A stretch of 64,000 nt of DNA from Hyphomicrobium_A sp965243865 (GCF_965243865.1 NZ_OZ251603.1:2604001-2668000), one strand, 5' to 3'; shown: positions 1-9,200, counted from the stretch's first letter. A program made the numbers and translations. Notes: generated by a model from the sequence alone, not told the origin.

Positions 1-1777
1 TCTCGTCCAGTGTCGGAATGAACTCCTGACCGAGGCGCGTGAACAGAAATAGCGACACGGCAAAGAAGCCGAGAGCAACGATGATTACGAAGCCTGTGTC
101 CTCGAGCCCGGCCCGCAGCATCGGGGCATAGCGCGCCTTGGCGAAGCGGATAAAAAAGTTGTCCTTCTCCTCGACTTTGCCTGACACGAAGATTGCGATC
201 ATCGCCGGCACGAACGTCAGAGACAGGACGAATGCGCAGACCAGGGCGATGATGACGGTCAGGCCCATAGGCTCAAACATCTTGCCTTCGACGCCGGTGA
301 AAGTCAGCAATGGGAAATATACGGTGATGATAATGATCTGGCCGAACACCGATGGCTGGATCATCTCCTTGCTCGCAGTCATTACCTCCTGCATGCGCTC
401 ATCGAGCGTAAGGAGCCGACCTTCGTGATGCTGGCGCTCGGCGAGCCTCCGTATCGCGTTCTCGGTGATGATGACGGCGCCGTCGACGATAAGTCCGAAA
501 TCGAGCGCTCCCAGGCTCATGAGATTGGCCGACGTGCCGGTCTGGAGCATGCCAATTACGGTCATCAGCATCGTTATGGGAATGACGAGCGCGGTGATCA
601 GCGCGGCGCGCAGATTGCCGAGCATGAGGAACAGCACGACGATGACGAGCAAGGCGCCTTCGGCAAGGTTCTTGGAAACGGTCTTGATCGTCGCGTCGAC
701 CAGCAAGGTCCGGTTCAGCACAGTCTGGATGGCAATATCGGGCGGTAGCGACTTGCTGATCTCCTTGATCTTCTCGTCCACGAGGCCGGACACGATGCGG
801 CTGTTGCCGCCCTTCAGCATCATCGCAGTGCCGACGACGACCTCGCTGCCGTTTTCGCTCGCCCCGCCTGTCCGCAGTTCGCGACCCAGGCCTACCTCGG
901 CGACATCCTTGAGGAAGACCGGCACGCCGTTTTTGTTGGCGATGATAACGTTGCCGATGTCCGTCGTGGTCTCGAGGCGTCCGTCAGCGCGGACGACGTA
1001 GGATTCACCGCGCTGCTCGATGTAGCCTGCACCGACGCTGGTATTGTTGCGCTCGAGGGCTGCCACAACGTCAGCAAAAGAGAGCCCAAGCGAGAGAAGT
1101 TTGTCAGGATCAGGCTGCACTTGGTACTGCTGCTTGAACCCCCCGATTGCATCGACCTCGGCGACCCCTGGAATGCCCTTCAATTGCGGACGGATGATCC
1201 AGTCCTGGACCGTGCGCAGGTACATGGCACGCTCAAATTCCTTGGTCAGCCTCTGTCCCTCTGGCGTGAGATAGCTGCCATCTGTTTGCCAGCCCGGTTG
1301 CCCGTCTTTTACGTCTGCCCCTTTGCCCTGCGGGTTCTTGTAATGGACCGTCCACATGTAGATTTCTCCGAGGCCCGTCGACACCGCTCCCATATGAGGT
1401 TCAGCACCCGGAGGAAGGTTCGCTTTGGCCTGCGACAGGCGTTCCGTCACCTGCGTGCGCGCGAAGTAGATGTCGACGTTATCCTCGAAGACGGCGGTCA
1501 CCTGCGAGAAGCCGTTGCGCGAGAGCGACCGCGTGTAGGAGAGGCCAGGAATACCCGCGAGCGCCGTTTCAATCGGATAGGTGACGTTCTTCTCGATCTC
1601 GAATGGCGATAGTCCGTTGGCCTCGGTATTGATCTGCACCTGATTGTTGGTGATGTCGGGGACGGCATCGATGGGCAGCTGGGTAAGCGACTTCATGCCG
1701 AAGGCGGCAATGGCCGCGACAGCGAGAACGACCAGGAATCGCTGCTGGATCGAGAAGCTGAGGATGCGCTCTATCAC
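1..1777 (-). CDS. czcA: CzcA-type heavy-metal RND efflux permease (N-terminal ~592 residues; gene runs off the window)
   Basis: Inner-membrane proton-driven pump of the HME-RND family, the engine of a CzcCBA tripartite exporter for Zn/Co/Cd. The reading frame opens with GTG at 1777, 12 bases after the czcB stop, and stays open to base 1, so the C-terminal part is outside the window. Visible family hallmarks are the first transmembrane segment followed by the periplasmic TQLPIDAVPDIT stretch, and the TM4 motif LDFGLIVDGAVIITENAIRR with the proton-relay Asp and Glu. That TM4 signature is of CzcA type, unlike the CusA type at 17521-20739. Substrate is inferred from family and neighbours. No ATG start fits upstream. 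Confidence 0.9.
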   Translation of the reverse strand, partial: MIERILSFSIQQRFLVVLAVAAIAAFGMKSLTQLPIDAVPDITNNQVQINTEANGLSPFEIEKNVTYPIETALAGIPGLSYTRSLSRNGFSQVTAVFEDNVDIYFARTQVTERLSQAKANLPPGAEPHMGAVSTGLGEIYMWTVHYKNPQGKGADVKDGQPGWQTDGSYLTPEGQRLTKEFERAMYLRTVQDWIIRPQLKGIPGVAEVDAIGGFKQQYQVQPDPDKLLSLGLSFADVVAALERNNTSVGAGYIEQRGESYVVRADGRLETTTDIGNVIIANKNGVPVFLKDVAEVGLGRELRTGGASENGSEVVVGTAMMLKGGNSRIVSGLVDEKIKEISKSLPPDIAIQTVLNRTLLVDATIKTVSKNLAEGALLVIVVLFLMLGNLRAALITALVIPITMLMTVIGMLQTGTSANLMSLGALDFGLIVDGAVIITENAIRRLAERQHHEGRLLTLDERMQEVMTASKEMIQPSVFGQIIIITVYFPLLTFTGVEGKMFEPMGLTVIIALVCAFVLSLTFVPAMIAIFVSGKVEEKDNFFIRFAKARYAPMLRAGLEDTGFVIIVALGFFAVSLFLFTRLGQEFIPTLDE

Positions 1778-1789
1778 TGGGACTGACCT

Positions 1790-3265
1790 TTAGTGCTCGT
1801 GCTCGGCTTCGGATTTTCCGAGCTCGGCCTTGAGGGTGAACGTGTTCTGCGTAGCAACGCTCTCTCCGGGTTTCAGACCCGAGACGATCTCAACATTCTG
1901 GCGGTCTTCACGCCCGAGCGTGACGGGACGCGCCCGGAAGCCGCCATTGACGGCTACAAACACCGACTTCTGACCATTGATCGTCTGGATGGCGTCCCGT
2001 GGCACGGCCACGGCAGCCTTTTGCTGGCCGGCAATGAGCTGCGCACGCACGTAGTCGCCGAGCTGCCAGCTGCCCTCGGCATTATCGATCTCGGCTATCG
2101 CCTTCGCCGCGCGGGTCTCTGGATCGATCACCGGGCTGAGCGCAATAATCTTCCCGCGCGCGGTGCGGTCGTCCCCGGTGACGATGACCTCCTGCCCCTC
2201 TTTGGCGAACGGTAGGTCGGCCGGCTGCACTGCGAGTTCGACCCACACCGTCGAAAGGTCCGCGATGTTGAAGATCTCTTGCTCGGTGCCAACCATTTCG
2301 CCGAGGATCAGGCTGCGCGCAGTCACCTTCCCGGCGATGGGTGACCGGATCTGGTAGGTTCGAAAGGACTGCTCCTCGCCTTTCCGGTTCGTGACGTCAT
2401 CTATATCGCTTTCGTCCAGGCCCATGGTGTGGAGCTTCTGGTGGGCCAGCTCCAGTTGAATTTTCGACGTCTCGAAAGCATTCTTGGCGTTGAGGTATTC
2501 CTGCTCGGCCGTCACTTTCTGCTTCCACAGGCGCTCCTCGCGCTCGAACACGGACTTGGCCAGCTCCTCGGCGCGCCACGCTTCAAGGTATTGCGATTTG
2601 CCATCGGCCATCTCGCGGCTTTCGAGGGTGGCCAGCAGGTCGCCTTTGACAACCGGTTCCCCGAGGCGCTTGTCGATGGTCGCAACCGTCCCCGCCAGCT
2701 TTGGCACGATCTTGGCCTGACGGTCAGCGTTGAGCGTAACGCGTCCGGGCACGGATATTTCCTTCACGAGCGTTGCGGGCTCCACAGGCGCCGTCTCTAT
2801 TCCCGCAGCGGCAATCTGCTCGGGGGTCAATTTGACAAGCCCTTCGCTTTCCTCTCCCGCTCCGTGCTGGTGTCCCTCTTCGGCTCCGTGTGCATGCCCT
2901 TCCGGCTCCGTTGCGGCGTGCTCGTGACCGTCAGGCTCCGTTTCGTGCCCGTCGCCGGGGGCGCCGTGCTTGTGTCCATCGCCCTCGGTGTCGCCGTGCT
3001 TGTGGTTCGTCTCCACGTTCGTTTCTGTCGAAGTTGAGCCAAGACCGATGGACTCGCTCAGCGCCGAAAATAGCCCGGCCTCGCACACGCGCGTGCCAAA
3101 GCCCTCTTCGGCGGCCGCGTGGCCTTGGCCATGCGCGTGCCCCTCCTCCGCCGACGCGGCAGGTCCACACGACTTGGAAATTTCACGCGCTCCAATTAGT
3201 GCAGCGAGTACAACGAGCGCCAGTCCGGCAATTAGCTTGGTCTTTCGGGTCATCTTTGTACTCAC
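1790..3265 (-). CDS. czcB: CzcB-type periplasmic membrane-fusion protein with His-rich N-terminus
   Basis: Adaptor linking the RND pump to the outer-membrane channel. The 491-aa protein has an N-terminal signal anchor (residues about 9-27). A long His/Gly/Glu-rich segment follows (about 39-138, many HGH/HEH/HKHG units), likely binding metal in the periplasm. Then come the HlyD-type barrel-sandwich and alpha-hairpin regions (about 150-420; PGRVTLNADRQAKIVPKLAG and a later QIRSPIAGKVTARSL). It overlaps czcC by 4 bases and precedes czcA by 12, so all three are probably co-translated. His-rich insertions are known in CzcB homologues; metal binding here is inferred from composition. Confidence 0.92.
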   Translation of the reverse strand: MSTKMTRKTKLIAGLALVVLAALIGAREISKSCGPAASAEEGHAHGQGHAAAEEGFGTRVCEAGLFSALSESIGLGSTSTETNVETNHKHGDTEGDGHKHGAPGDGHETEPDGHEHAATEPEGHAHGAEEGHQHGAGEESEGLVKLTPEQIAAAGIETAPVEPATLVKEISVPGRVTLNADRQAKIVPKLAGTVATIDKRLGEPVVKGDLLATLESREMADGKSQYLEAWRAEELAKSVFEREERLWKQKVTAEQEYLNAKNAFETSKIQLELAHQKLHTMGLDESDIDDVTNRKGEEQSFRTYQIRSPIAGKVTARSLILGEMVGTEQEIFNIADLSTVWVELAVQPADLPFAKEGQEVIVTGDDRTARGKIIALSPVIDPETRAAKAIAEIDNAEGSWQLGDYVRAQLIAGQQKAAVAVPRDAIQTINGQKSVFVAVNGGFRARPVTLGREDRQNVEIVSGLKPGESVATQNTFTLKAELGKSEAEHEH

Positions 3266-4617
3266 TTGAGGCCGTTTAGCTCGCGGCCGATCAGGGCTTC
3301 GACCTGCACGCGCGCCTTTTCATAATCCGCGCGGGCGTTGACCAGCTCGCGGCGGGCTTCGAAGAGGGTTCGCTGCGTATCGAGGACGTTCAAAAGATCG
3401 AACTTGCCTTCTTCGTACCCGGTGCGGGTCCGATCGAACGCCGATTGCGCGGCGGGGAGCACTTGGCTCTCGATAGCATTGGCCTGGGCATTCGCGGCCG
3501 CAACCGCGCCGAGGGCACCGATAAGCGTACCCCTCATCTGGGCCCTGGCAGCCTGCGCATCGAACTCTGCTCGGGCGATGCGATGCTGGGCCGCGGCGAT
3601 AGCGCCTTCGTTGCGGTCGAACAGGGGAAGCGGCAATGAAACGCCGGCGATCATGCCGGTCGAGCTATCGGTTTCGAATCGCCTGAGTCCCGCACCGATG
3701 GTGACGTTGGGAACGGCTTTCGACCGCTCCACCTCGAGCACGGCATAGCGATGCCCGACGGTATCGCCCCAGCGGGCGATATTCGGATTGGCGTCGAGGA
3801 AAGCCTGTACTTCTTCAAACGAGGGCGCGCTGCGGTCACGACCAAGGCGGCCAGCGGCTCGCGTGTACGTTGCCCCGCTAGCGCCCCAGAGCGCCGAAAG
3901 CCGATCGCGTGCCGATTTTAGACGCGCTTCTTCGGCGCCGAGTGAAGCCTGGGCGCTGGCCACGGCAACTTTGCTGCGATCGAGTTCGATCGGGCTTGCG
4001 CGGCCGCCTTTCACACGTGCATCGACAGCGGAGCGCGTTTTTTGCGACACGCCGACAAAGTCGCGAAGGATGGCCACCTTTTCTTGCGAGGCGATCACAT
4101 CGACGAAAAGTTGGGCCGCGTCGGTGGCGGCCTGCAAGCGGGCGACTTCGAAATCCCAGCCTGCGATCGACGCCTCGAGATTAGCCGCGTTGAGCCGCGC
4201 CATGCGCTTGCCCCCGAGTTCGAAGGTTTGCGACAGCTGCAGGCTTTCACTTGAATCTTCTGCGGCAATCCCGCCCGAATTCGGCAGGTTCTCGACGCCA
4301 GCCGCCAGTTCGGGGTTCAGTCGTCTGGACGCTTGGAACGCATCCCCGTGTCGAGCATCGATTTCAGATGCCGCGGCCTTCACCGACGGGCTGTAGGCAA
4401 CGGCAAGATTGACCGCTTCGCCGAACGTCAGTGTGCCCGATGGCGCATACGCTTCTCTCGTCTCCGGTTGCGGAGCGGAGGCCTGCCAGCCGTAAGTTGC
4501 TCCGGACGCGCCCGGCTCGGGGACGACGACCGTCTCCGTAACCCCTCCACACCCGGCGAGACTTAACGTCAGTGCTATAACGCTTACGCGGCTACTGGCG
4601 CGGTATTGGCCCGCCAT
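3262..4617 (-). CDS. czcC: CzcC-type outer-membrane efflux lipoprotein (TolC/OEP family)
   Basis: Outer-membrane channel of the tripartite exporter. It has 451 aa, opening with a lipoprotein signal peptide whose lipobox is LAGC (about residues 19-22), followed by two helix-rich outer-membrane efflux repeats (about 65-255 and 275-445). The C-terminal part carries the typical GYEEGKFDLLNVLDTQRTLF motif. The stop overlaps the start of czcB (ATGA), evidence of coupling. About 70 bases separate it from the upstream small exported protein. Family assignment is firm; substrate follows from the operon. Confidence 0.92.
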   Translation of the reverse strand: MAGQYRASSRVSVIALTLSLAGCGGVTETVVVPEPGASGATYGWQASAPQPETREAYAPSGTLTFGEAVNLAVAYSPSVKAAASEIDARHGDAFQASRRLNPELAAGVENLPNSGGIAAEDSSESLQLSQTFELGGKRMARLNAANLEASIAGWDFEVARLQAATDAAQLFVDVIASQEKVAILRDFVGVSQKTRSAVDARVKGGRASPIELDRSKVAVASAQASLGAEEARLKSARDRLSALWGASGATYTRAAGRLGRDRSAPSFEEVQAFLDANPNIARWGDTVGHRYAVLEVERSKAVPNVTIGAGLRRFETDSSTGMIAGVSLPLPLFDRNEGAIAAAQHRIARAEFDAQAARAQMRGTLIGALGAVAAANAQANAIESQVLPAAQSAFDRTRTGYEEGKFDLLNVLDTQRTLFEARRELVNARADYEKARVQVEALIGRELNGLK

Positions 4618-4690
4618 GCTGCCTCCCTAATGCGTGCTCAGTTGGCATCTCCGAGGGGGAGACGGCCGTACTCAGTCGCGATTGGAGACG

Positions 4691-5170
4691 CTAGATCAAA
4701 AGGACAATTGTCCGGTGCGAAGCGAGATGATCGACATCAGGCTTGGCCCGCTCTCGTCGATCTACCGCAGACAGGGACCAATGGCCGTCTTGGATGGCAG
4801 CAATTGTGGCCCAATGCGGCACTGGCGATTTGGACGGAAGCGACTTAATCAATGAACTTGGCTGCGGCAAGCTAGCGAGAGATACGATGTCTATGTCGAC
4901 GCATCCCTTCGGCGCCTCGACGCCGGGTCCCGGATCTGTGCTGCTCAGCCGTTCTGCGTGCTCGGTCGCATGATGTGTTCCCGCATCCAACAGCTCGATT
5001 GCGCGGTGACCATCGGCGCCGAAGCAATAGACGAGCGGAAGAGCTGCTGCGAACGTGGCAGGCACGAAGGCGATCAACAGCACGATCGCTATGAGTTGTC
5101 GCCAGAGGCTCATCTGTCCCAGCCCTAAACCTGCACCTAGCCTAATGCGCATCACCGGCTTCATATTCAA
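4691..5170 (-). CDS. Small exported protein of the czc operon, function unknown
   Basis: A 159-aa protein with a hydrophobic N-terminal segment (about residues 22-43, likely signal peptide or anchor), followed by a periplasmic-looking region with two cysteines (YCFG and the Cys before VDIDI), several histidines in THHATEHAE and a basic C-terminus. I do not recognise a domain. It lies between czcD and czcC in the same orientation, with gaps of 135 and 73 bases, and unrelated small exported proteins are common in czc operons, so a periplasmic metal-related role is plausible but unproven. The exact start among several early Met codons is uncertain. Confidence 0.6.
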   Translation of the reverse strand: MNMKPVMRIRLGAGLGLGQMSLWRQLIAIVLLIAFVPATFAAALPLVYCFGADGHRAIELLDAGTHHATEHAERLSSTDPGPGVEAPKGCVDIDIVSLASLPQPSSLIKSLPSKSPVPHWATIAAIQDGHWSLSAVDRRERAKPDVDHLASHRTIVLLI

Positions 5171-5305
5171 GAAAAAACCGTTGGGGCGCTTATGCCATGG
5201 CGGCTCTGTCGCGGACGGGACACAACTATTTCAGGATGGGTTAAGCAAAGCCGCGCTGGAACAGGCAGTTTCCCCATAGATTCCGGGACGGAACCGCATG
5301 GAAGC

Positions 5306-6211
5306 CTAAGCATGGAGCACATGGTCCTCGATTCCCTCCCTGCAGTCTCGCAACTCCAGCTGCAAGGTTACGTGCGAGATGTGGAAATCCTCGGAAAGCA
5401 CGCGTCCAGCCATTTCGCGCACCTCGGATTGTTCCCTGTCAGGTTCCAGTACCAGATGAACCGATAGCGCAGGCGTGTCGCTTCCCAATGCCCAGATATG
5501 CAGGTCATGAAGGTTCTTCACGCCGGGGACTTGCCGCAGCGCAGCGGCAACGGCAGCGTAGTCTATACCTTCCGGCACCCCTTCCAGCAGAATGTTGGTT
5601 GTCTCCTGCAACAGGGACCAGGCGCGGGGCAGCACCCACAGACCAATGCCGATGGCCACGACGGCGTCGACCCAGAGCCAGCCCGTCAGCCAAATAATAG
5701 CCGCGGCGGCAATGACCCCGATGGAGCCGAGCATGTCGCTCCACACTTCAAGGTAGGCTCCCTTGACATTGAGGCTTTTCGCTTGACCGGCCGCCAACAG
5801 CCGCATGGAGATAAGATTGATGACGAGCCCGATCACCGCAATCACCAGCATACCGACGGACTGTATTTGTTCGGGCTCAACGATCCTCTTGTAGCCCTCG
5901 TACAGGATGTAGCCGGCGACACCGAAGAGGATCACAGCATTGGAGGTCGCCGCCAGCACCTCGAAGCGTTGATACCCAAACGTGCGCTGGCTGTCCGCCG
6001 GGCGGCTGCCCACCTTAATCGCGGCGAGAGCGATGGCGAGGCCGAACGTGTCAGTCAGCATATGCATTGCATCTGAAATGAGCGCGAGGCTGCCGGTCAG
6101 TATGCCGCCGATCACTTCCGCGATGAGGAATGTGCCCGTGAGCAACAAAGCTCCCCGCAGGGCTGCCGAGTTCGCTGCACGTGGATTTGCGTGCTGATGT
6201 CCATGGCCCAT
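5306..6211 (-). CDS. czcD: Cation diffusion facilitator, CzcD family
   Basis: Inner-membrane Zn/Cd/Co:proton antiporter that moves metal from cytoplasm to periplasm, where CzcCBA can pick it up. The 301 aa begin with a His-containing tail (MGHGHQHANPR), then six predicted transmembrane segments (about 17-210) and a C-terminal cytoplasmic domain ending near DCREGIEDHVLHA. TM2 has the expected SDAMHMLTD (HxxxD). TM5 reads YLEVWSDMLGS, so the usual His of the second HxxxD pair is Glu. The start ATG follows the upstream stop with no gap, indicating coupling to the 94-aa gene. Confidence 0.93.
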   Translation of the reverse strand: MGHGHQHANPRAANSAALRGALLLTGTFLIAEVIGGILTGSLALISDAMHMLTDTFGLAIALAAIKVGSRPADSQRTFGYQRFEVLAATSNAVILFGVAGYILYEGYKRIVEPEQIQSVGMLVIAVIGLVINLISMRLLAAGQAKSLNVKGAYLEVWSDMLGSIGVIAAAAIIWLTGWLWVDAVVAIGIGLWVLPRAWSLLQETTNILLEGVPEGIDYAAVAAALRQVPGVKNLHDLHIWALGSDTPALSVHLVLEPDREQSEVREMAGRVLSEDFHISHVTLQLELRDCREGIEDHVLHA

Positions 6212-6496
6212 CTATATTTGCGACGTTTGTGGAGCACCGCTCGCGGCGTCGACCGCAATGTCCTTGAGCGCTTGGACCTCTCGCTCTCCAGCCTGAACGG
6301 CCAGCATAATGCCGAGCGCCATAAGTTTCTCAGACGCCTCAGACACGACGGCTTCCCGCGCCAGGATCTGTTCGCGTGCCGCATCGAAGGCACAACTCAT
6401 CAGCGCGACGAGCTCTCGGCTAAACGCTTCATCATCAAAGGTCATCAGCTCAGGATTGCTCGACGGGGAAGCCACGTGCTCGATGGAACTCATCAT
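6212..6496 (-). CDS. Small hypothetical protein coupled to czcD
   Basis: A 94-aa soluble, mostly alpha-helical acidic protein with no signal peptide and one cysteine (MSCAF). Its stop codon directly abuts the czcD start codon, and it lies 21 bases after the preceding small gene, so it is very likely part of the same transcript. I recognise no family. A cytoplasmic accessory role in metal handling is a guess from position only. Confidence 0.55.
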   Translation of the reverse strand: MMSSIEHVASPSSNPELMTFDDEAFSRELVALMSCAFDAAREQILAREAVVSEASEKLMALGIMLAVQAGEREVQALKDIAVDAASGAPQTSQI

Positions 6497-6517
6497 TTTA
6501 TCGGATCGCCTTACCGT

Positions 6518-6784
6518 TTATCTCGGACCCTTGTACACGAGGCCCCTGTGGCAGTTCATTCCGCCACGCCGCGGCAGATGGCAATGCAGATCCGTTGGCG
6601 GGATGGTTGGCATCGAACGTCGCCGTTTTATCCAAGCCCTGCGGCCGATCGAGCGCCTCGCGCTATGTGTCGATGCAAGCGAGGTTTCGACACCGGACAA
6701 CGTAACGGGAGATCCTTGAGCAGGATATCCGACCGCCATCACTGCGATCAACGCGACTATCGCGCTCGTTACGGTCTTGCCCAT
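6518..6784 (-). CDS. Small exported hypothetical protein at the head of the czc operon
   Basis: An 88-aa protein with a convincing Sec-type signal peptide (MGKTVTSAIVALIAVMAVGY, then PAQGS) and a short basic mature part rich in Arg with two His-Cys clusters (DLHCHLPRRGG and MNCHRGL). I chose the ATG at 6784 because it begins the signal peptide; an upstream ATG at 6817 adds an unlikely tail. It faces away from the response-regulator gene and is followed closely by the 94-aa gene and czcD. Function unknown; Cys/His residues suggest metal contact. Confidence 0.5.
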   Translation of the reverse strand: MGKTVTSAIVALIAVMAVGYPAQGSPVTLSGVETSLASTHSARRSIGRRAWIKRRRSMPTIPPTDLHCHLPRRGGMNCHRGLVYKGPR

Positions 6785-6903
6785 AGCACGATGTCTGACA
6801 CGGCAGGCTGAAACCAAGCTGAAAAAGCTGCGGCTGCGGGGCCACGGCGTCGAAATATGCTGAACGGGGACTTGCTGCTTATGGTTTGAGGGTCATCTTT
6901 CCT

Positions 6904-6949
6904 GCCGCAGCCCCGCAGCCCCGCAGCCCCGCAGCCAAGGAGAATCGCC
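6904..6949 (+). promoter_or_regulatory. Leader of the response-regulator gene: 8-bp tandem repeat and Shine-Dalgarno
   Basis: Three exact tandem copies of CCCCGCAG (6911-6934), preceded by a partial copy, run directly into AAGGAG at 6937-6942, 7 bases before an in-frame ATT codon. Bases 6832-6842 (GGCTGCGGGGC) can pair with 6926-6936, or with the other units in shifted registers, giving a stem that ends at the ribosome-binding site. Whether 6832 lies in the transcript is unknown. Confidence 0.5.
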
Positions 6950-7603
6950 ATTCGAATACTACTTGTCGAGGATGATGGGGCGATCGCAGAGCGTCTGGCC
7001 ACCGCGCTTGAAACCGCGGGCTTTGTCGTGGATCACGTTTCCAATGGAGCGGATGCGTGCTCGCTAGCGCTTGATCAGTCTTTCGACGCTGCCGTGCTCG
7101 ATCTCGGGCTGCCCGGGATGGACGGGTTGGAAGTGCTGCAGTCGTGGCGCGCGGCCGGCATTTCGATGCCAGTGTTGATTTTGACGGCGCGTGGAGCCTG
7201 GCCGGAGAAGGTCAAGGGGTTGAACGCCGGTGCGGACGACTACATCAGTAAGCCATTTCATGCGCCCGAGATCGTTGCGCGGTTGCGTGCCCTGACGCGG
7301 CGCACATCTGGTGCCGCGCATCCCCTTCTCAGCCATAAGAATATCACCCTCGACACCGTAGCGGGAAAAGCCACCGTTGACGGCCACTCTACAACGCTTA
7401 CGGCGTTGGAGCTGCGCATGCTCACGTATTTCATGCTGCGGATCGGGCGCATCGTCTCTCAGAAGGAGCTGGTGGAGCATCTTTACAACCTGGATGACGG
7501 CGCCGTGTCGAATACGATTGAGGTCTACATTGCCAGGCTACGGAAGAAGTTCGGTCGGGATTTCATCACGACCGTCCGCGGTCTCGGCTACCGGATGGAT
7601 TGA
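6950..7603 (+). CDS. OmpR/PhoB-family response regulator, likely starting at ATT
   Basis: Cytoplasmic DNA-binding regulator paired with the adjacent kinase, probably controlling the divergent czc operon (inferred from position). Reading from ATT at 6950 gives 217 aa that begin exactly at the receiver beta-1 strand (RILLVEDDGA), with acidic pocket E/D at 7-9, phospho-acceptor Asp at about 51 (AAVLDLGLPGMDG) and the Lys of SKPF near 100. A winged-helix domain occupies about 125-217. The nearest downstream ATG (7028) would delete the acidic pocket. AAGGAG at 6937-6942 sits at ideal distance from ATT, and no ATG, GTG or TTG is available in that stretch. It overlaps the kinase gene. Confidence 0.88.
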   Translation: MRILLVEDDGAIAERLATALETAGFVVDHVSNGADACSLALDQSFDAAVLDLGLPGMDGLEVLQSWRAAGISMPVLILTARGAWPEKVKGLNAGADDYISKPFHAPEIVARLRALTRRTSGAAHPLLSHKNITLDTVAGKATVDGHSTTLTALELRMLTYFMLRIGRIVSQKELVEHLYNLDDGAVSNTIEVYIARLRKKFGRDFITTVRGLGYRMD

Positions 7604-8967
7604 GCAGCATGCGTAGCCTCAAGATGCGGTTGATCATTGTAGCGGCGGCGTGGATCGCTGGAGGTGTGGCCGTCGCTGGACTTTTGCTATCGACCGCTTT
7701 CAGGGATTTTCTGGTCACCCAGTTCTACGATCAGCTGCACGTCAATCTCGATGAACTCGAACGACTAGTCGAGATTGATTCGGCTGGGGCCCTGAAGCTC
7801 AAGAGTTCGCTCAGCGACCCGCGCTACAGCGCGCATCTATCCGGCGCATATTGGGAAATTCAAAAGGGCGGCAAGGTTCTGGCGCGCTCGCCATCACTCG
7901 AGGGGCCCCCGCTAAAGATTCCCGCCGGGGCCGGAGAAAACGCGCAGACACATACGTATCGGATCGAGGGACCGACCGGCGGGTTGATGATTGCGGAGCG
8001 GCTTCGCTGGTTCGGCGAGGATCTGGTGCCCACGCGTATCATTATTGGCACCGACCAAAACGCGCTCGATCGTGAGATGCAGAAATTCAACTACGTGCTG
8101 CTCTGGGCGTTGGGGGGCTTTTCGCTATCGCTGATAGCCGCCGCTGTTCTGCTCCTGCTTTATGCGATGAGGCCGTTTGCCCAGCTGCGTCGAGCACTGG
8201 CACAAGTTCGCACAGGCGACTCGTCAGCAATCAAAGGAATTTTCCCCGAAGAGGTGCAGCCGCTCATCGACGACCTCAACAATCTTCTTGCCTCTTCCGG
8301 GGAGCAGATGGTCAGAGCACGCACGCAAGCAGGAAACATTGCGCATGGTCTAAAGAGTTCGCTGGCGATACTCGTCGACGAGGGACATCGCTTCAAAGCC
8401 AAGGGAGACGAGGATGCTGCTGCGGTCGTGCTGGGTGAGGCCAAGCGCATGCGTCGCCAGATCGACTATCACATCGCCAGGGCCAGGGCGGCCGCATCAC
8501 GCAGGAATCCCCAGCAAGCGACATCGCTCTCGGATTCTGCGGACAACGTCATTGCAGCGTTGGAGCGACTGCATCGTGATCGGCAATTCACTATTCAGAA
8601 CTTAATTCCTGCCGACGTGTTTGTCGGTTGCGAAGCCGAAGACTTGGAGGAGATCCTCGCCAATATCGTCGACAACGCCTGCAAGTTTGCGAGGAAAACG
8701 ATCCGACTTGGCGTTGTGAAGGCGGGCCCACGGAAGCTTGTCGGAGTGGCCATAGAGGATGACGGCCCAGGATTGCCGGCAGAGGCTTGGGATGTCGTCC
8801 TGGACGTCGGTGAGCAGTGGGGCAGTTCTGACGGTTCAGGCTTGGGGTTGGCGATCGTGCGCGACTTAACGCAGCTCTACGGTGGATCTGTCCATTTGGA
8901 TCGCTCCGACTTGGGTGGTCTCAAGGTAATCCTAGAGCTACCGGCGCATTCTACGATGAACAGCTGA
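7600..8967 (+). CDS. Sensor histidine kinase
   Basis: Membrane sensor for the preceding regulator, 455 aa. TM1 lies at about 10-32, a periplasmic sensor region at about 33-165 and TM2 at about 166-189, followed by a HAMP linker. The dimerisation H-box is NIAHGLKSSLAIL with His at about 249; the usual proline after the basic residue is Ser, as in some PhoQ-like kinases. The ATPase domain has N-box ANIVDNACKFA (Asn about 355), DDGPG (387-391) and GSGLGLAI (412-419). The start is TTG at 7600, overlapping the regulator stop, or ATG at 7609. Metal sensing is inferred from neighbours. Confidence 0.9.
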   Translation: MSSMRSLKMRLIIVAAAWIAGGVAVAGLLLSTAFRDFLVTQFYDQLHVNLDELERLVEIDSAGALKLKSSLSDPRYSAHLSGAYWEIQKGGKVLARSPSLEGPPLKIPAGAGENAQTHTYRIEGPTGGLMIAERLRWFGEDLVPTRIIIGTDQNALDREMQKFNYVLLWALGGFSLSLIAAAVLLLLYAMRPFAQLRRALAQVRTGDSSAIKGIFPEEVQPLIDDLNNLLASSGEQMVRARTQAGNIAHGLKSSLAILVDEGHRFKAKGDEDAAAVVLGEAKRMRRQIDYHIARARAAASRRNPQQATSLSDSADNVIAALERLHRDRQFTIQNLIPADVFVGCEAEDLEEILANIVDNACKFARKTIRLGVVKAGPRKLVGVAIEDDGPGLPAEAWDVVLDVGEQWGSSDGSGLGLAIVRDLTQLYGGSVHLDRSDLGGLKVILELPAHSTMNS

Positions 8968-9200
8968 TCTCGATCGTCCGCATGGAATCGGTAAGTCCTT
9001 TTCCGTATCACGTAGAAAATCAGCCCATAGCTTCCGTGGGCTGCGGTCAACCGGAGCGGCAGCGGCAAGTTCGATGACTCGGCTTGCCGGCGGCAGAGAC
9101 GTCAAATTGCGGGGTCGCCTGCCGTTGTCTTGTTCAGCTGATCGGCCAACGGGCCAGCCGGTTGCAGAAGGCTCTTGCAAGCCCGATCGGGATCTGAACT

